From assembly GCF_009451885.1 (NCBI RefSeq), contig NZ_WIAO01000034.1, positions 1 to 51,226 on the forward strand: 51,226 nucleotides of DNA, given 5' to 3'. The position numbers were made by a program, and so were the translations under genes. This DNA comes from Glycomyces albidus (GTDB lineage Bacteria > Actinomycetota > Actinomycetes > Mycobacteriales > Micromonosporaceae). This document shows, piece by piece, positions 16,336-24,994 of the stretch. Position 1 is the stretch's first letter; every line of letters begins with the position of its first letter. A model generated the notes under the pieces. The model did not search any database and was not told the DNA's origin. It saw nothing but the letters and a program-made list of their open reading frames with translations.

Positions 16336-16640
16336 GCTCGGATTCGGTGTCGCCCCGGCTCTCAAGGGTGCCTGCGGTGTCCGACAGCCGGCTCGCTCTG
16401 GAGCGTCGAGTGAGTGAGGCTCGGGTTCGGTGTCGCCCCCGGCTTTCGAGCATGCCCGCGGGGTACGACAGCGAGGGTGCCCGAGGGCGAGTGGTGAATG
16501 GCGCTCGGGTTCAGTGTCGCCCCCGGCTTCGAAGATGCCCGAAGGGTGTGACAGCGGAGCTGCTTGAGGGCGGAGTGGTGAGCGGTGTTCGGGTTCGGTG
16601 TCGCCCCCGGCTTCGAAGATGCCCGAGGGGTATGACAGGC
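16336..16640. repeat. Four-copy 84-bp tandem repeat
   Basis: Copies begin near 16336, 16419, 16503 and 16587 (spacing 83, 84, 84). Each starts GCTCGGGTTCGGTGTCGCCC or close to it and continues through CCGGCTTCGAAGATGCCCG to GACAG; copies 3 and 4 are most alike and copy 1 most diverged. The period is 28 codons, and a frame on the minus strand stays open across all copies, but there is no ribosome site or recognisable protein, so I treat it as intergenic. The array fills most of the 400 bases between the YchJ-like and TetR genes. Confidence 0.85.
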
Positions 16641-16695
16641 GGCGGCCCGTGCGGGCTGGAGCGCAGCCCGCTGTTCGGATCAAATCATCGAATAC

Positions 16696-16724
16696 TTGTC
16701 GATTTGTTAACACGTGTCTAACCT
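16696..16724 (+). promoter_or_regulatory. Leaderless promoter and operator of the TetR gene
   Basis: TTGTCG (16696-16701), a 17-base spacer and TAACCT (16719-16724) put transcription start at or next to the GTG at 16731, so the mRNA is probably leaderless; there is no ribosome site. Between the two boxes lies a near-palindrome, GTTAACACGTGTCTAAC (16706-16722, core ACACGTGT), placed where a TetR dimer would block RNA polymerase. Confidence 0.65.
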
Positions 16725-16730
16725 CGTCGG

Positions 16731-17336
16731 GTGAGTTTCGACCCTCCGTCACCCGCCAAAGACCGCCGGGTGCGACGAACCCGCGCCGCCCTGCTGGGCG
16801 CCGCCATCGCGCTGGTCAGTGAGCGCGGCACCGCGAACGTGCCCGTCTCCGACATCGCGGATGCGGCCGGCGTCAGCCGCCAGCTCGTGTACCTCCACTA
16901 CGGCGACCGCGACCGGCTCCTCCTCGAAGCGGCCCTCGACCTGGCCCGCCGCGAGCTGGCCGAACCGTGGCAGGCCGCCCCCGAGACGGCGGTCGGCCGC
17001 GCGAGGGCGCTCGCGATCGCCCGGCACTTCGCCGCGCACCGGGCCTTCTACTGCGCGATGTTCAACAGCGCCAGCGCATTCGCATTGAACCGGGAGGTCA
17101 GCGGTCTGCTCTCGCCACTGCGCAGCCAGGCGATGCGGCCCGGGGCGCTCCTGCCGGGGCGGCTCGGAGACGATCTGGACGCGTTCATCACCGGCGGCAT
17201 CGGCGCCATCGTCTACCTGTGGGTGACCGAGGGCGAGACGCCTCTGGACGCCGAAGCGATGGCCGACCGCCTCGTGGCGGTCGGCGACCTCCTCAACACC
17301 GCTCTGGAACACCTTCCGGCGGTCTCGGCCGACTAG
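16731..17336 (+). CDS. TetR-family transcriptional regulator
   Basis: 201 residues from GTG 16731. The N-terminal HTH is typical: RRTRAALLGAAIALVSERGTANVPVSDIADAAGVSRQLVYLHYGDRDRLLLEAAL. The remaining helices form the ligand and dimer domain (HRAFYCAMFNSASAFALNREVSGLL, FITGGIGAIVYLWV). No target gene is obvious: the next gene is convergent and the upstream gene is separated by the repeat array, so autoregulation through the promoter palindrome is the only visible link. Confidence 0.9.
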   Translation: MSFDPPSPAKDRRVRRTRAALLGAAIALVSERGTANVPVSDIADAAGVSRQLVYLHYGDRDRLLLEAALDLARRELAEPWQAAPETAVGRARALAIARHFAAHRAFYCAMFNSASAFALNREVSGLLSPLRSQAMRPGALLPGRLGDDLDAFITGGIGAIVYLWVTEGETPLDAEAMADRLVAVGDLLNTALEHLPAVSAD

Positions 17337-17547
17337 CGCCGATCCACCGGAACGGTGGTCATCCGATCCGTTCGCAGCTCGCCGCGTCGTCGGACCTCCG
17401 GTGGCGACACCGGTGCCGGCAGGCGCTCCCCTCCTGAGGCGAGCCGACGAAGGCGCCCGGATACCGTCCCGCCCTGCCACCCCTGAAGCGAGCCGCCGGA
17501 CTCGGCACCGCCCCGGCCGACCACCGGACCGACGCCATGGACCGGTC

Positions 17548-20499
17548 CTAACCCTTTGCGACCTTCTCGAGGTCGGCGATGACCTCGGCGAGGGCGACCG
17601 GGTCGATCGCGTCCGCCGGGAAGTGGACCCCCTCGACGACCTGGACGGCTTCGGCGTCGAAGCGCGGCCCGCCGCCGAAACCGGGCGAGATCGCGACCGC
17701 GACGGCGCCGCCCGGGACGGGCCGCTTGAGCATGGTCGTCCAGTTCTCCACGCGCACCGCGCCCCAATGGCCGCGGGTGAGGCCGTGCAGGGGCCCGGTC
17801 GTCGCTTTGCGCCCTTCGAACCTGGTCAGCCGTCCGGCCTCCGTCTCGGCGGCGGTCGCCGTGTGGGCGGCCCGGCCGAGCTGGTCGAACGGCTGGAGCA
17901 GCTCGTAGTCGGCGAAGCACCGCACCCACGCGGGAAGCGCGTCGCCGAGGAGCACCGGATGCGAGATCCGGACCAGGGCGTCGTCGGGGAGCTCGATCGC
18001 GTCGTCGTCGACATCGGCGAAGGTGCGGTCCTCGGCGAGGCGGAACGCGACCGGCCCGGCCTGCCACACCAGCCGCCGCACCAGCTCCCACAGCAGCGGG
18101 TGGCCGGCGAGATGGCGCCGGAACTCGCCGACGGACCAGGTGCGGCCGTCGACCATCGCCTTCTCGAGGCGCTTGACCTGCTCCGCGGTGACCGACGCGG
18201 GGCCCTGCTCGGGCACGAGTCGGTCGGCGAGCTGCTCGGCGTCCAGTCCCAGGTCCGCGGCGACGAGCGCGACATGCTCGGTCGCGGCGGCCTTGACCGC
18301 CTTCGACCCGCGGAACCGGGAGAGGCGGTGGACGGCGCGCAGCGCGTCCTCGGATTCGATCGCGCCGAGCACGTCGAGGCCGTTGAGCGCCCGCTTCGAG
18401 AGGCGCTTGTCGGGCCAGGCGCGGACGCACGCTTCGAGGCGCTCGACCGTGCCGGCGTCGGCGAAGCGGGCGAGCTGGGTCAGCGCCCACGAGTCCTTCG
18501 AGGGACCGTCGTTGATCTCCCAGGCCTCGAAGACCGCCCACGAGAACGCGCCCAGGCTCACGGGGTCGCAGTGCTCCTTGACGATGTCGATGCCCGCGTA
18601 GGGGATCGCGAGCGAATCGACCGCCATCGCCGCGACGACGTGCTCCACGGCCTCCCGCGGCAGCCGACCGCCGCCGCGCAGCAGCACCGGCACGCCGAGG
18701 ACCGGCTCGGCCCACTCGGGGACCTTCGGCGCCTTGCGCCCGTCGAGTTCGAGCGGGTCCGCGGCGACGACCTCGGCGACCGCCGCGCAGGCGGCCTCGC
18801 CGTACGGTGCGGCGGCCGCGATCACGGCCTCGTTCCCGAAGCGGCGCGCGACGTCGCGGAGCACCGCCTCCGCGGCCTTCCGCTGCCTGCCCGCCTTGCC
18901 GATCGCGTCGGGCGCGAGCCACAGGGCCGCGTCGAGGCCGTGGCGGTCGAGCCAGTCGCGGACACTGACGCGGGCCGGCCGCAGCCGCACGAACCAGTCC
19001 GCGGCGAGCCGCGCCGCCTCGACCCCGGCGAGCGGCGGCAGCGCACGGTGCAGCTTCGGGTACTTCGCGAGCGTCCGCACCTCCTCGGCCGGGTCGCCGG
19101 TGCCGGCCGTCCGCCGCAGGTACCCCTCGGCCGCCTCGCGCCACGCCTCCTGCTCCCCGTCCCGCCAGCGCAGCCCGGTGCCGCCGATCGGCCCCACCTC
19201 GACCACGGTCTTCTTCCGCTTGGCGCCCTTGCGTTTCCACGGCGGGTTCGCCAGGAACTCCGGCAGGTTCCCGGCCTCCGGAGGTGCGTCGGCACGGGAG
19301 GCGCCGCCGTGCCGCAGGAGCAGCCCGATCGCCTCGCGCACGGGAGCGTCCGCGACCTCGAGCGCGGCGCCGAGCAGCGGCTCGGTCGCGACCAGGTGCG
19401 CGAACCGGGCGCGCAGCGGCGGGTCCGCCTCGTCGGCGATGCGGGCGATGATCCGCAGCGTCCGGCGCGGGAAGCGCTCGGCCGCGTCCCGCGCGAGCGG
19501 GAACGTCCGCTCGATGATCATGTTGCGCAGCAGGTACTCCACGGCGCCGTCGTGCGGGAGCCCGGCGAGCACCTCGTGCATCGACGCCTTCCCCTGGTAC
19601 TCGCGGCCGATCCGGGGCACGGAGGCGAGCAGGAACGGAGCGCTCGCGGCGCCGAACGCCTCGACGAGCGAGCCGATCGAGGACGAATGCCCGCTCCGGT
19701 TCGGCAGGGAGTCGATGCCGAGCGCGGCGAGCTGGTCGAGCGAGGACACCGTGGCCGCGAGCATCTCCTCCGCGGACCGGGACCACGAGTCCCGGTCGGG
19801 CCACTCGGCGCAGACCTCCTCGACCCAGTCCCGCTCGGTCGGCATCATGAAGGCCCGGACCAGGCGCTGGCGGTGGTTGCGGCCCCTGGGTTCGAACAGC
19901 TCCCGGTACCGGAGGTACTCGGCCTCGGGCATCGCCGCCAGCAGCGTGCGCACGGCGGTCGCCTCCGGGCCGTGGCCCCACTCGTCGCCTGCGGGTCGCG
20001 CCGGAGCGAACTGGACTGCGGGCGATTCTCCTCTGGTGTCGGCGATCCAGAGCGCCAGCGGCCTCCCCGACCGCTCGCCGACGATTCTGATCGCGGCCTG
20101 CTCCAAGGCCGCGCAGGCCGCGAACTCGGTCCCGTGTTCGAGGATCCAGGCGTCGAACTGCCGGTAGTGGGGGGTCACGGGCCAGAGCCGGGTGAGCGCG
20201 GCGGCGGTCTCGAAGGCGGCCGCCGCGCCGAGCGGGTCGGGCTCCCCGTCGAGGTACGCGCGGAGCGCCGCGGCGACGGCGGGATCGCTCGCCTGAGCCT
20301 CGGCCGCGGCACGGATCTCCTCGGCGCGGAGACCCTGCACGTGCCGCCAGTACCCGAGCATGTCCTCGCGCGGCACGTACGCCTTCGCGGACGGGAACCC
20401 GTGCCTCGGCGAAGGGTCGATGGCCAGCGAGCCGCGGTAGTCCAGGTACGGCCTCGCAGGGTCGGGGTCTTCGTGCGGCAGGTGCGGTGCTTCGGTCAT
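17548..20499 (-). CDS. DUF4132 (MolR-like) large protein
   Basis: 983 residues from ATG 20499; in-frame ATGs at 20508 and 20517 are alternatives and none has a clear ribosome site. It is a long, soluble, helical-repeat protein rich in Ala/Glu/Arg without signal peptide or membrane segments. The C-terminal 230 residues (VKRLEKAMVDGRTWSVGEFRRHLAGHPLLWELVRRLVW, then FRLAEDRTFADVDD, ISHPVLL, and FDQLGR) match the DUF4132 family, which includes E. coli MolR/YehI-type proteins. The middle (RFGNEAVIAA..., LDVLGAIESEDALRAVHRLSRF) looks HEAT-like. Function is unknown. It ends 211 bases from the convergent TetR gene. Confidence 0.8.
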   Translation of the reverse strand: MTEAPHLPHEDPDPARPYLDYRGSLAIDPSPRHGFPSAKAYVPREDMLGYWRHVQGLRAEEIRAAAEAQASDPAVAAALRAYLDGEPDPLGAAAAFETAAALTRLWPVTPHYRQFDAWILEHGTEFAACAALEQAAIRIVGERSGRPLALWIADTRGESPAVQFAPARPAGDEWGHGPEATAVRTLLAAMPEAEYLRYRELFEPRGRNHRQRLVRAFMMPTERDWVEEVCAEWPDRDSWSRSAEEMLAATVSSLDQLAALGIDSLPNRSGHSSSIGSLVEAFGAASAPFLLASVPRIGREYQGKASMHEVLAGLPHDGAVEYLLRNMIIERTFPLARDAAERFPRRTLRIIARIADEADPPLRARFAHLVATEPLLGAALEVADAPVREAIGLLLRHGGASRADAPPEAGNLPEFLANPPWKRKGAKRKKTVVEVGPIGGTGLRWRDGEQEAWREAAEGYLRRTAGTGDPAEEVRTLAKYPKLHRALPPLAGVEAARLAADWFVRLRPARVSVRDWLDRHGLDAALWLAPDAIGKAGRQRKAAEAVLRDVARRFGNEAVIAAAAPYGEAACAAVAEVVAADPLELDGRKAPKVPEWAEPVLGVPVLLRGGGRLPREAVEHVVAAMAVDSLAIPYAGIDIVKEHCDPVSLGAFSWAVFEAWEINDGPSKDSWALTQLARFADAGTVERLEACVRAWPDKRLSKRALNGLDVLGAIESEDALRAVHRLSRFRGSKAVKAAATEHVALVAADLGLDAEQLADRLVPEQGPASVTAEQVKRLEKAMVDGRTWSVGEFRRHLAGHPLLWELVRRLVWQAGPVAFRLAEDRTFADVDDDAIELPDDALVRISHPVLLGDALPAWVRCFADYELLQPFDQLGRAAHTATAAETEAGRLTRFEGRKATTGPLHGLTRGHWGAVRVENWTTMLKRPVPGGAVAVAISPGFGGGPRFDAEAVQVVEGVHFPADAIDPVALAEVIADLEKVAKG

Positions 20500-20944
20500 G
20501 GGGGACATTCTGGCCACCGCATGCTCATTCCACTGTGTCCGGTCCGCCTTGCCGCGCCTGCTCCCACGGACCGGTCCGCTCGATCGTGTGTCGCCGGTCG
20601 GCGCTTCCTGCCGAGACTTCTCATGCTCTGTCGCCCTCGTGCTCCCGGCCTGTTCGCCTCCCGCTGCTCCCTCGCCTCGGGTCCCCTCGCAGGTTCAGCC
20701 GCCTCGCACTCAGCCCTGCCCGCCGCTCTGCGCTCCCTCCCCGCGGGCCTCTTGCGAGGCTTTGCCGTCCTCACGGCCCCGGGCTCCGGCCGCCGAACGG
20801 TGCCTGCTCCCGTTCCCCGGGGTGTCTGGCGCGCTTCGCCGTCATCGCCGCCCCGGACTCCGGCCGCCTTCCAACGCTCCCGTTCCCCGGGCCCTTTCGC
20901 CCGCTCAGCGCCCTTGTATTCCGGCCATGTCCGCCCGCGACCCG
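20500..20944. other. Gene-free region with degenerate direct repeats
   Basis: No supported gene. Two diverged copies of a roughly 60-base unit (about 20760-20820 and 20834-20890) share GCCGTC, CTCCGGCCGCC and CTCCCGTTCCCCGG. Pyrimidine-rich text on the plus strand gives a spurious Arg/Gly/Glu-rich frame on the minus strand (20496-20948). It resembles eroded intergenic repeats. Confidence 0.5.
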
Positions 20945-21415
20945 TCAACCGCTCTGCTCATCCGCGAGCGGCTCCAGCACCCGGTTGTGCAGCCGATCGA
21001 ACACCATCGAAGTCTGGAACCGCGCCACCTCCGGCCGGGTGGCGAGGCGGTCGACCAGGAACGCGTGCAGCCGCTCGGTGTCCTCCACCGCCACGTGCAG
21101 CACGACGTCGCTCCCGCCCGACACCACGAACAGCGTCACCACCTCCGGCCACGCCCCCACGGTCTCCCGGAACGTCTCGTAGATCGACCGCTGGTGCCGC
21201 CCGAGCTGCACCGACACGAGCGCTTCCGCATTGCGGCCCAACGCCTTCAGGTCCACATCGGCGCCGTAGCCGCGGATCACGCCGCGGCGCGTCAGCGCCC
21301 GGACCCGCTCCAGGGCGGTCGAGGGCGCCACGCCCAGCCGCCTCGCCAGTTCCCGGTTCGAGAGCCGCGCATCCGACTGGAGGAGGCGCACGATCGACGC
21401 GTCGAGTTCGTCCAT
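20945..21415 (-). CDS. Lrp/AsnC-family transcriptional regulator
   Basis: 156 residues from ATG 21415. The N-terminal HTH (MDELDASIVRLLQSDARLSNRELARRLGVAPSTALERVRALTRRGVI) and the RAM/AsnC ligand domain (EALVSVQLGRHQR, VVTLFVVSGGSDVVLHVAVED, TSMVFDRLHNRVLEP) are complete. It is divergent from an amino-acid permease with a perfect palindrome in the 80-base gap, so it probably senses an amino acid and controls the permease. No ribosome site is visible, suggesting a short or absent leader. Confidence 0.93.
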   Translation of the reverse strand: MDELDASIVRLLQSDARLSNRELARRLGVAPSTALERVRALTRRGVIRGYGADVDLKALGRNAEALVSVQLGRHQRSIYETFRETVGAWPEVVTLFVVSGGSDVVLHVAVEDTERLHAFLVDRLATRPEVARFQTSMVFDRLHNRVLEPLADEQSG

Positions 21416-21439
21416 CCACGGATTATCGCCCCCATTCCG

Positions 21440-21453
21440 GCCGAACGTTCGGC
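21440..21453. promoter_or_regulatory. Lrp-type operator candidate
   Basis: GCCGAACGTTCGGC is a perfect 14-bp palindrome midway between the divergent lrp-like and permease genes. Confidence 0.55.
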
Positions 21454-21495
21454 AGGACCCCGATTCAGCCGATCAGGCGTCTAGCGTTGATCGAC

Positions 21496-22806
21496 ATGAC
21501 CGCCCGTTCCTCCACCGGCTCCCTCGGCACCGCCCGCGGGACCGCCCTCTACCTCGGGGCCATCCTCGGCCCCGGCGTGCTCGCCCTCCCCGGCCTGGCC
21601 GCCGCCGCGGCCGGCCCGGCCGCGATCGTCGCCTGGGTCGCGCTCCTGCTCCTGTCGATCCCCGTCGCCGCCACGTTCGCCGAACTCGCCGCGCGCCGCC
21701 CCGACGCCGGCGGCGTCGCCACCTTCACCCGCGCCGCCTTCGGCGACAAGGCCGCCGCCGTCTGCGGCTGGTGGTTCTACAGCGTGATCCCCGTCGGCGC
21801 CAGCTCGGCCGCGCTCGTGGGCGCCGCCTACATCGCCGACGCGGCCGGACTCGGCCAGAACGCCGCCATCGCCATCGCCGCCGCCCTGCTCGCGACCGCG
21901 TTCGCCGCCAACCACATCGGCCTGCGCCTCTCCGGCGGCGCCCAGCTGGTCCTCATGGGACTCCTCGCGGCCCTGCTCGCCGTCGCGTGCGCAGCGGCGC
22001 TCCCGCACTTCGACCCGGCGAACCTGACGCCGTTCGCGCCCGCCGGCATCCCGGGGATCCTCTCGGCCGCCGCGGTCCTGTTCTACGCGTTCTCCGGCTG
22101 GGAGGCCGCCAGCCACCTCTCGGGCGAGTTCACCGACCCCGCACGGCAACTGCGACGGGTCACGGCCCTCGCCCTGGCGGTCGTCGCCGCGATCTACCTG
22201 GCGCTCGCGACCGCGACGGCGGGCGTCCTCGGCGCCTCCGCGGGCGCGACGGCCACGCCGCTCACGGACCTCCTCGCGTTCGGGTTCGGCCCGGCCGCGG
22301 CGCCGCTGACGGCCGTGTGCGCGGCGCTGCTCAGCCTCGGCGCGATGAACACGTTCATCGCCGGCGCGTCCCGACTGGGCGCGGCCCTCGCCCGCGACGG
22401 CGCGATGCCCGCGCCGCTCGCGAAAGGCCACGAACCGGGCCGCACCCCGCACCGAAGCCTCCTGCTGCTCGCCGCGCTCACCGGGACCGCGTTCGCCGCG
22501 TGCACCGCGCTCGGCCTCGGCCTCGACCAGCAGATGCGCGCGACCTCGGCCGTCCTCGCCGCCGTCACCGTCCTCGCGTGCGCCTCGGCCGTCCGCCTCC
22601 TGACCGGCCGGGCCCGGGGATGGGCCCTGTTCGCCACGGCCTGCACGGCCGCGATCGCGACCGCCCTGACCTGGTACCTGGTGCTGCCCTTGCTCATCGC
22701 GGGCCTCGCACTCGGCTACCTGCGCCTGAAGCGCCGCAGGATGCCACCGGTTCCCGTTGCACCCGAGCAGGAACCGGGGCTCGAACCGGCTGAGGCCCGG
22801 ACCTAG
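21496..22806 (+). CDS. APC-family amino-acid permease/exporter (YjeH-like)
   Basis: 436 residues from ATG 21496. Around 12 hydrophobic segments begin with LGAILGPGVLALPGLAAAAAGPAAIVAWV, the APC TM1 G-x-G unwound region followed by TM2. Further motifs are AFSGWEAASHLSGEF (TM6 region, conserved GWE) and MNTFIAGASRLGAALARDGAMP (TM8-loop). The order resembles E. coli YjeH, an exporter of methionine and branched-chain amino acids that is Lrp-linked, so export is at least as likely as import. A cytosolic Pro/Glu-rich tail ends the protein. Regulation by the divergent Lrp protein is inferred. Confidence 0.88.
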   Translation: MTARSSTGSLGTARGTALYLGAILGPGVLALPGLAAAAAGPAAIVAWVALLLLSIPVAATFAELAARRPDAGGVATFTRAAFGDKAAAVCGWWFYSVIPVGASSAALVGAAYIADAAGLGQNAAIAIAAALLATAFAANHIGLRLSGGAQLVLMGLLAALLAVACAAALPHFDPANLTPFAPAGIPGILSAAAVLFYAFSGWEAASHLSGEFTDPARQLRRVTALALAVVAAIYLALATATAGVLGASAGATATPLTDLLAFGFGPAAAPLTAVCAALLSLGAMNTFIAGASRLGAALARDGAMPAPLAKGHEPGRTPHRSLLLLAALTGTAFAACTALGLGLDQQMRATSAVLAAVTVLACASAVRLLTGRARGWALFATACTAAIATALTWYLVLPLLIAGLALGYLRLKRRRMPPVPVAPEQEPGLEPAEART

Positions 22807-22958
22807 GGTCCAGACTCAGGGACGCTCCGGCGCCGGCCGAGACATGGCGGCAGCCGCAAGCCGGGCGGCTCAACCGAACGGGACGACTCGTCCGCGCCCG
22901 GTGCCGCGGCGGTCTCCAATGCCCACTGCGCCTTCGCGAACGGGAACAAACGGCCGCC

Positions 22959-23026
22959 GGTCCGCCCTCAAAGCGGCCGACCCGACCGCACCGCGTCGGT
23001 CCGCCCTCAAACGGCCGACCCGACCG
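22959..23026. repeat. 39-bp direct repeat, two copies
   Basis: GGTCCGCCCTCAAA recurs at 22959 and 22998, each followed by CGGCCGACCCGACCG with one extra G in the first copy. It occupies the 254-base gap between the permease and NADAR genes, where I see no gene. Confidence 0.75.
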
Positions 23027-23060
23027 ACCGGGGCCGGGTTCCGGGCTCGGGAACGAACGC

Positions 23061-24356
23061 TCACCGCGGACCGCGCAGGTGCCGCCGCGCCGTCATCAGC
23101 GCGAAACCGAGGAGGTTCTGGCCCCGCCACGTCCGCGGATCGGCCGCGAGCGGATCGCCGGCCGCGAGGCCGATGCCCCACACCGAGTCGTCCGGACTCG
23201 CCCCCACCAGGACCCGGTCGCCGGTCGACAGCAGGAAGTTCCGCAGCTCGCCGCGCTGGCCGAACTTCGCGATGCTGCCGCGCACCGCGATCGGGAACCG
23301 GTGCCGCTCCCAGACCGACAGATCGAAGTCCGTCACCGTCCGCCCGATCGCCCGCGCCCGCTCGGGGTCGTCGTCGGCGAGGATCGCCGCCGCGGCCAGC
23401 TCGTCCTCGAACAGCATCGCCTTCGACCACATCATGTAGTGCTCGGCCGTCGCGAAGCGCCGCCCGCCGACCCGGACCGGCGCGGGCCACCACTGGTCCA
23501 GGCAGCCCGGCGCGAGCCGCCCACCATGGGTCTTCACGTGGTCCCAGAAGAACAGGAACTCGCTCTCCGGGTCGGCCTCCGGCCCCGCCTGCGGCACCAC
23601 GGGTGCCGGGGCCGCGTCCTTCTCGGGCCGCCGCTGGAACGGGCTCCACGGCTGCGGCCGCACCGGCTCCTCGGCCTCTGCGGCGGACGGCGCGGCCGGA
23701 GGCGGCGCGAACGGCAGCTCCGCCTCCGGCGGCTCGTCCGGCGTGAACCCGTCGACCAGCGCGTCCAGCTCCCCGTCGTCGTACCGCTGCTGGAGCACCC
23801 GCAGCGACTCGCACGAGTCGAGCAGGCCCCGGCTCGCGCAGCTCAGCGCGTCGGCCACGTGCAGCGACTCCACGAACGCCGCGATCGCATTGGCGCGCAT
23901 CGTCTCCGCGTCCGTCGCCAGCGCCTCCGCCAACCGCTCCGCGGTCCGGAACGTGCAGTACCCGGCGAGCTGCGGGAACGGCTGCGGCGCCCCTGCGGCC
24001 ATGAACCCGGCCGTGACGATCCACCGGACCGTCCCCGCGACCAGGTTCGGATTCCCGGCCACGTTCGCGGCCTCCTCCGCGGCCTTCGCGAAATGCCCGA
24101 GGTGGCCGTGGCCTTCCATCGGCTCCGCCGCGGCCGTCAGCAGTCCCTTCAGCTCGTCGGCGAGCCGGTCGATGCCGACCGCCGGCGGCTCCGCCGCGGA
24201 CCGCGGCCCCGGCTCCTCGGGGCCGAGGTCGAGACCTTCGAGATCGGTCATGTAGTACAGCGTCCACGCCCGACCGGTCGGGGTCGGTTCCGGCTCGGGG
24301 AGCGGACCGCCGTCGGAGGTCGGCGGCGTCGCACCGCCGGAGTCACTCGGGGGCAT
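23061..24356 (-). CDS. NADAR-domain protein with uncharacterised N-terminal domain
   Basis: 431 residues from ATG 24356 (no clear ribosome site; ATG 24251, starting MTDLEGLDLG, is a possible shorter start). Residues about 266-427 are a NADAR (YbiA/DUF1768-like) domain: FLFFWDHVKTHGG, FATAEHYMMWSKAMLF, VWGIGLAAGDP and WRGQNLLGFALMTAR. NADAR enzymes cleave N-glycosidic bonds; known members act on riboflavin-pathway intermediates and some remove ADP-ribose from guanine in DNA. Residues about 55-205 form a separate, mostly helical domain that I do not recognise, joined by a Pro/Ala/Glu-rich linker. It is divergent from the 24464 gene. Confidence 0.85.
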   Translation of the reverse strand: MPPSDSGGATPPTSDGGPLPEPEPTPTGRAWTLYYMTDLEGLDLGPEEPGPRSAAEPPAVGIDRLADELKGLLTAAAEPMEGHGHLGHFAKAAEEAANVAGNPNLVAGTVRWIVTAGFMAAGAPQPFPQLAGYCTFRTAERLAEALATDAETMRANAIAAFVESLHVADALSCASRGLLDSCESLRVLQQRYDDGELDALVDGFTPDEPPEAELPFAPPPAAPSAAEAEEPVRPQPWSPFQRRPEKDAAPAPVVPQAGPEADPESEFLFFWDHVKTHGGRLAPGCLDQWWPAPVRVGGRRFATAEHYMMWSKAMLFEDELAAAAILADDDPERARAIGRTVTDFDLSVWERHRFPIAVRGSIAKFGQRGELRNFLLSTGDRVLVGASPDDSVWGIGLAAGDPLAADPRTWRGQNLLGFALMTARRHLRGPR

Positions 24357-24463
24357 CGCTTCAGCTTGTCAGTCCGAGCGCCGCGAGGCAATCGCCCGCG
24401 GGCCGCGTTCTTCCCGCACCGGCGGCGCGTCGGTACGATGAGGACGGGTCACAAGGAGCATCC

Positions 24464-24994
24464 ATGTCATCAGCCGAGCTCAAAGCGATCGCCATGCTGC
24501 TCAGGGAGCGCAACGCCATCGACGAGCGCATCGCCGACCTCGTCGGGCGGCCCGTCGTCCACGGCCACCTCTCCGACTGGATCGCCGCCCAGATCTTCGA
24601 CATCGAGCTCGAACCGGACGCCGGCAAGGCCGTCGACGGCTTCTTCCGCAGCGGCCCTCTCGCCGGCGCCACCGTCAACATCAAGCACTACACCCGCCAG
24701 CAGGGCATGCTCGACATGACCGACGACGCCGACCTCGACACCTACCTGGTCATGACCGGCCCGCGCGGCTCCGGCGGCATCCACCGCCCCTGGTCCATCG
24801 AGCACGTGTACCTCTTCGACGCCCAGGGCCTCTACGACACCCTCCGTGCCGAGATGCGCCGCATCGGCGTCGCCACCAGCGTCCGCGCCGAGTACTGGCA
24901 CCAGGCCGAGATCCATCCCGTCTCCCGCAACGCCGGCTTCCCGCTCTCCGCGGAGCAGACCGCCGCGCTCGAGGAGTTCCGCGCCGGCGCCTGA
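24464..24994 (+). CDS. Conserved hypothetical protein, DUF6998-like
   Basis: 176 residues from ATG 24464, 8 bases after AAGGAG. The N-terminal coiled helix (LKAIAMLLRERNAIDERIADLVGRP) leads to HLSDWIAAQIFDIELEPDAGKAVDGFFRSG, then VNIKHY and DTYLVMTGP, and later IHRPWSIEHVYLFD. This layout recalls the DUF6998 family. A D-x(14)-xIK spacing (VDGFF...ATVNIK) also recalls the PD-(D/E)xK nuclease core, but the fold is not proven. It is divergent from the NADAR gene across a 107-base gap. Confidence 0.75.
   Translation: MSSAELKAIAMLLRERNAIDERIADLVGRPVVHGHLSDWIAAQIFDIELEPDAGKAVDGFFRSGPLAGATVNIKHYTRQQGMLDMTDDADLDTYLVMTGPRGSGGIHRPWSIEHVYLFDAQGLYDTLRAEMRRIGVATSVRAEYWHQAEIHPVSRNAGFPLSAEQTAALEEFRAGA

Noticed and set aside
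15001..16752. Minus-strand frame covering the second SGNH gene and the 84-bp repeats.
   Set aside because: Antisense shadow of the SGNH and YchJ genes; the part over the repeats has no start signal.
20496..20948. Possible 150-codon gene on the minus strand.
   Set aside because: Low-complexity Arg/Gly/Glu text over degenerate repeats, no ribosome site, no domain.
17401..21495. A very long plus-strand open frame runs from the TetR end to the permease.
   Set aside because: Most of it is antisense to the DUF4132 and Lrp genes; only the 3' portion from ATG 21496 is a real protein.
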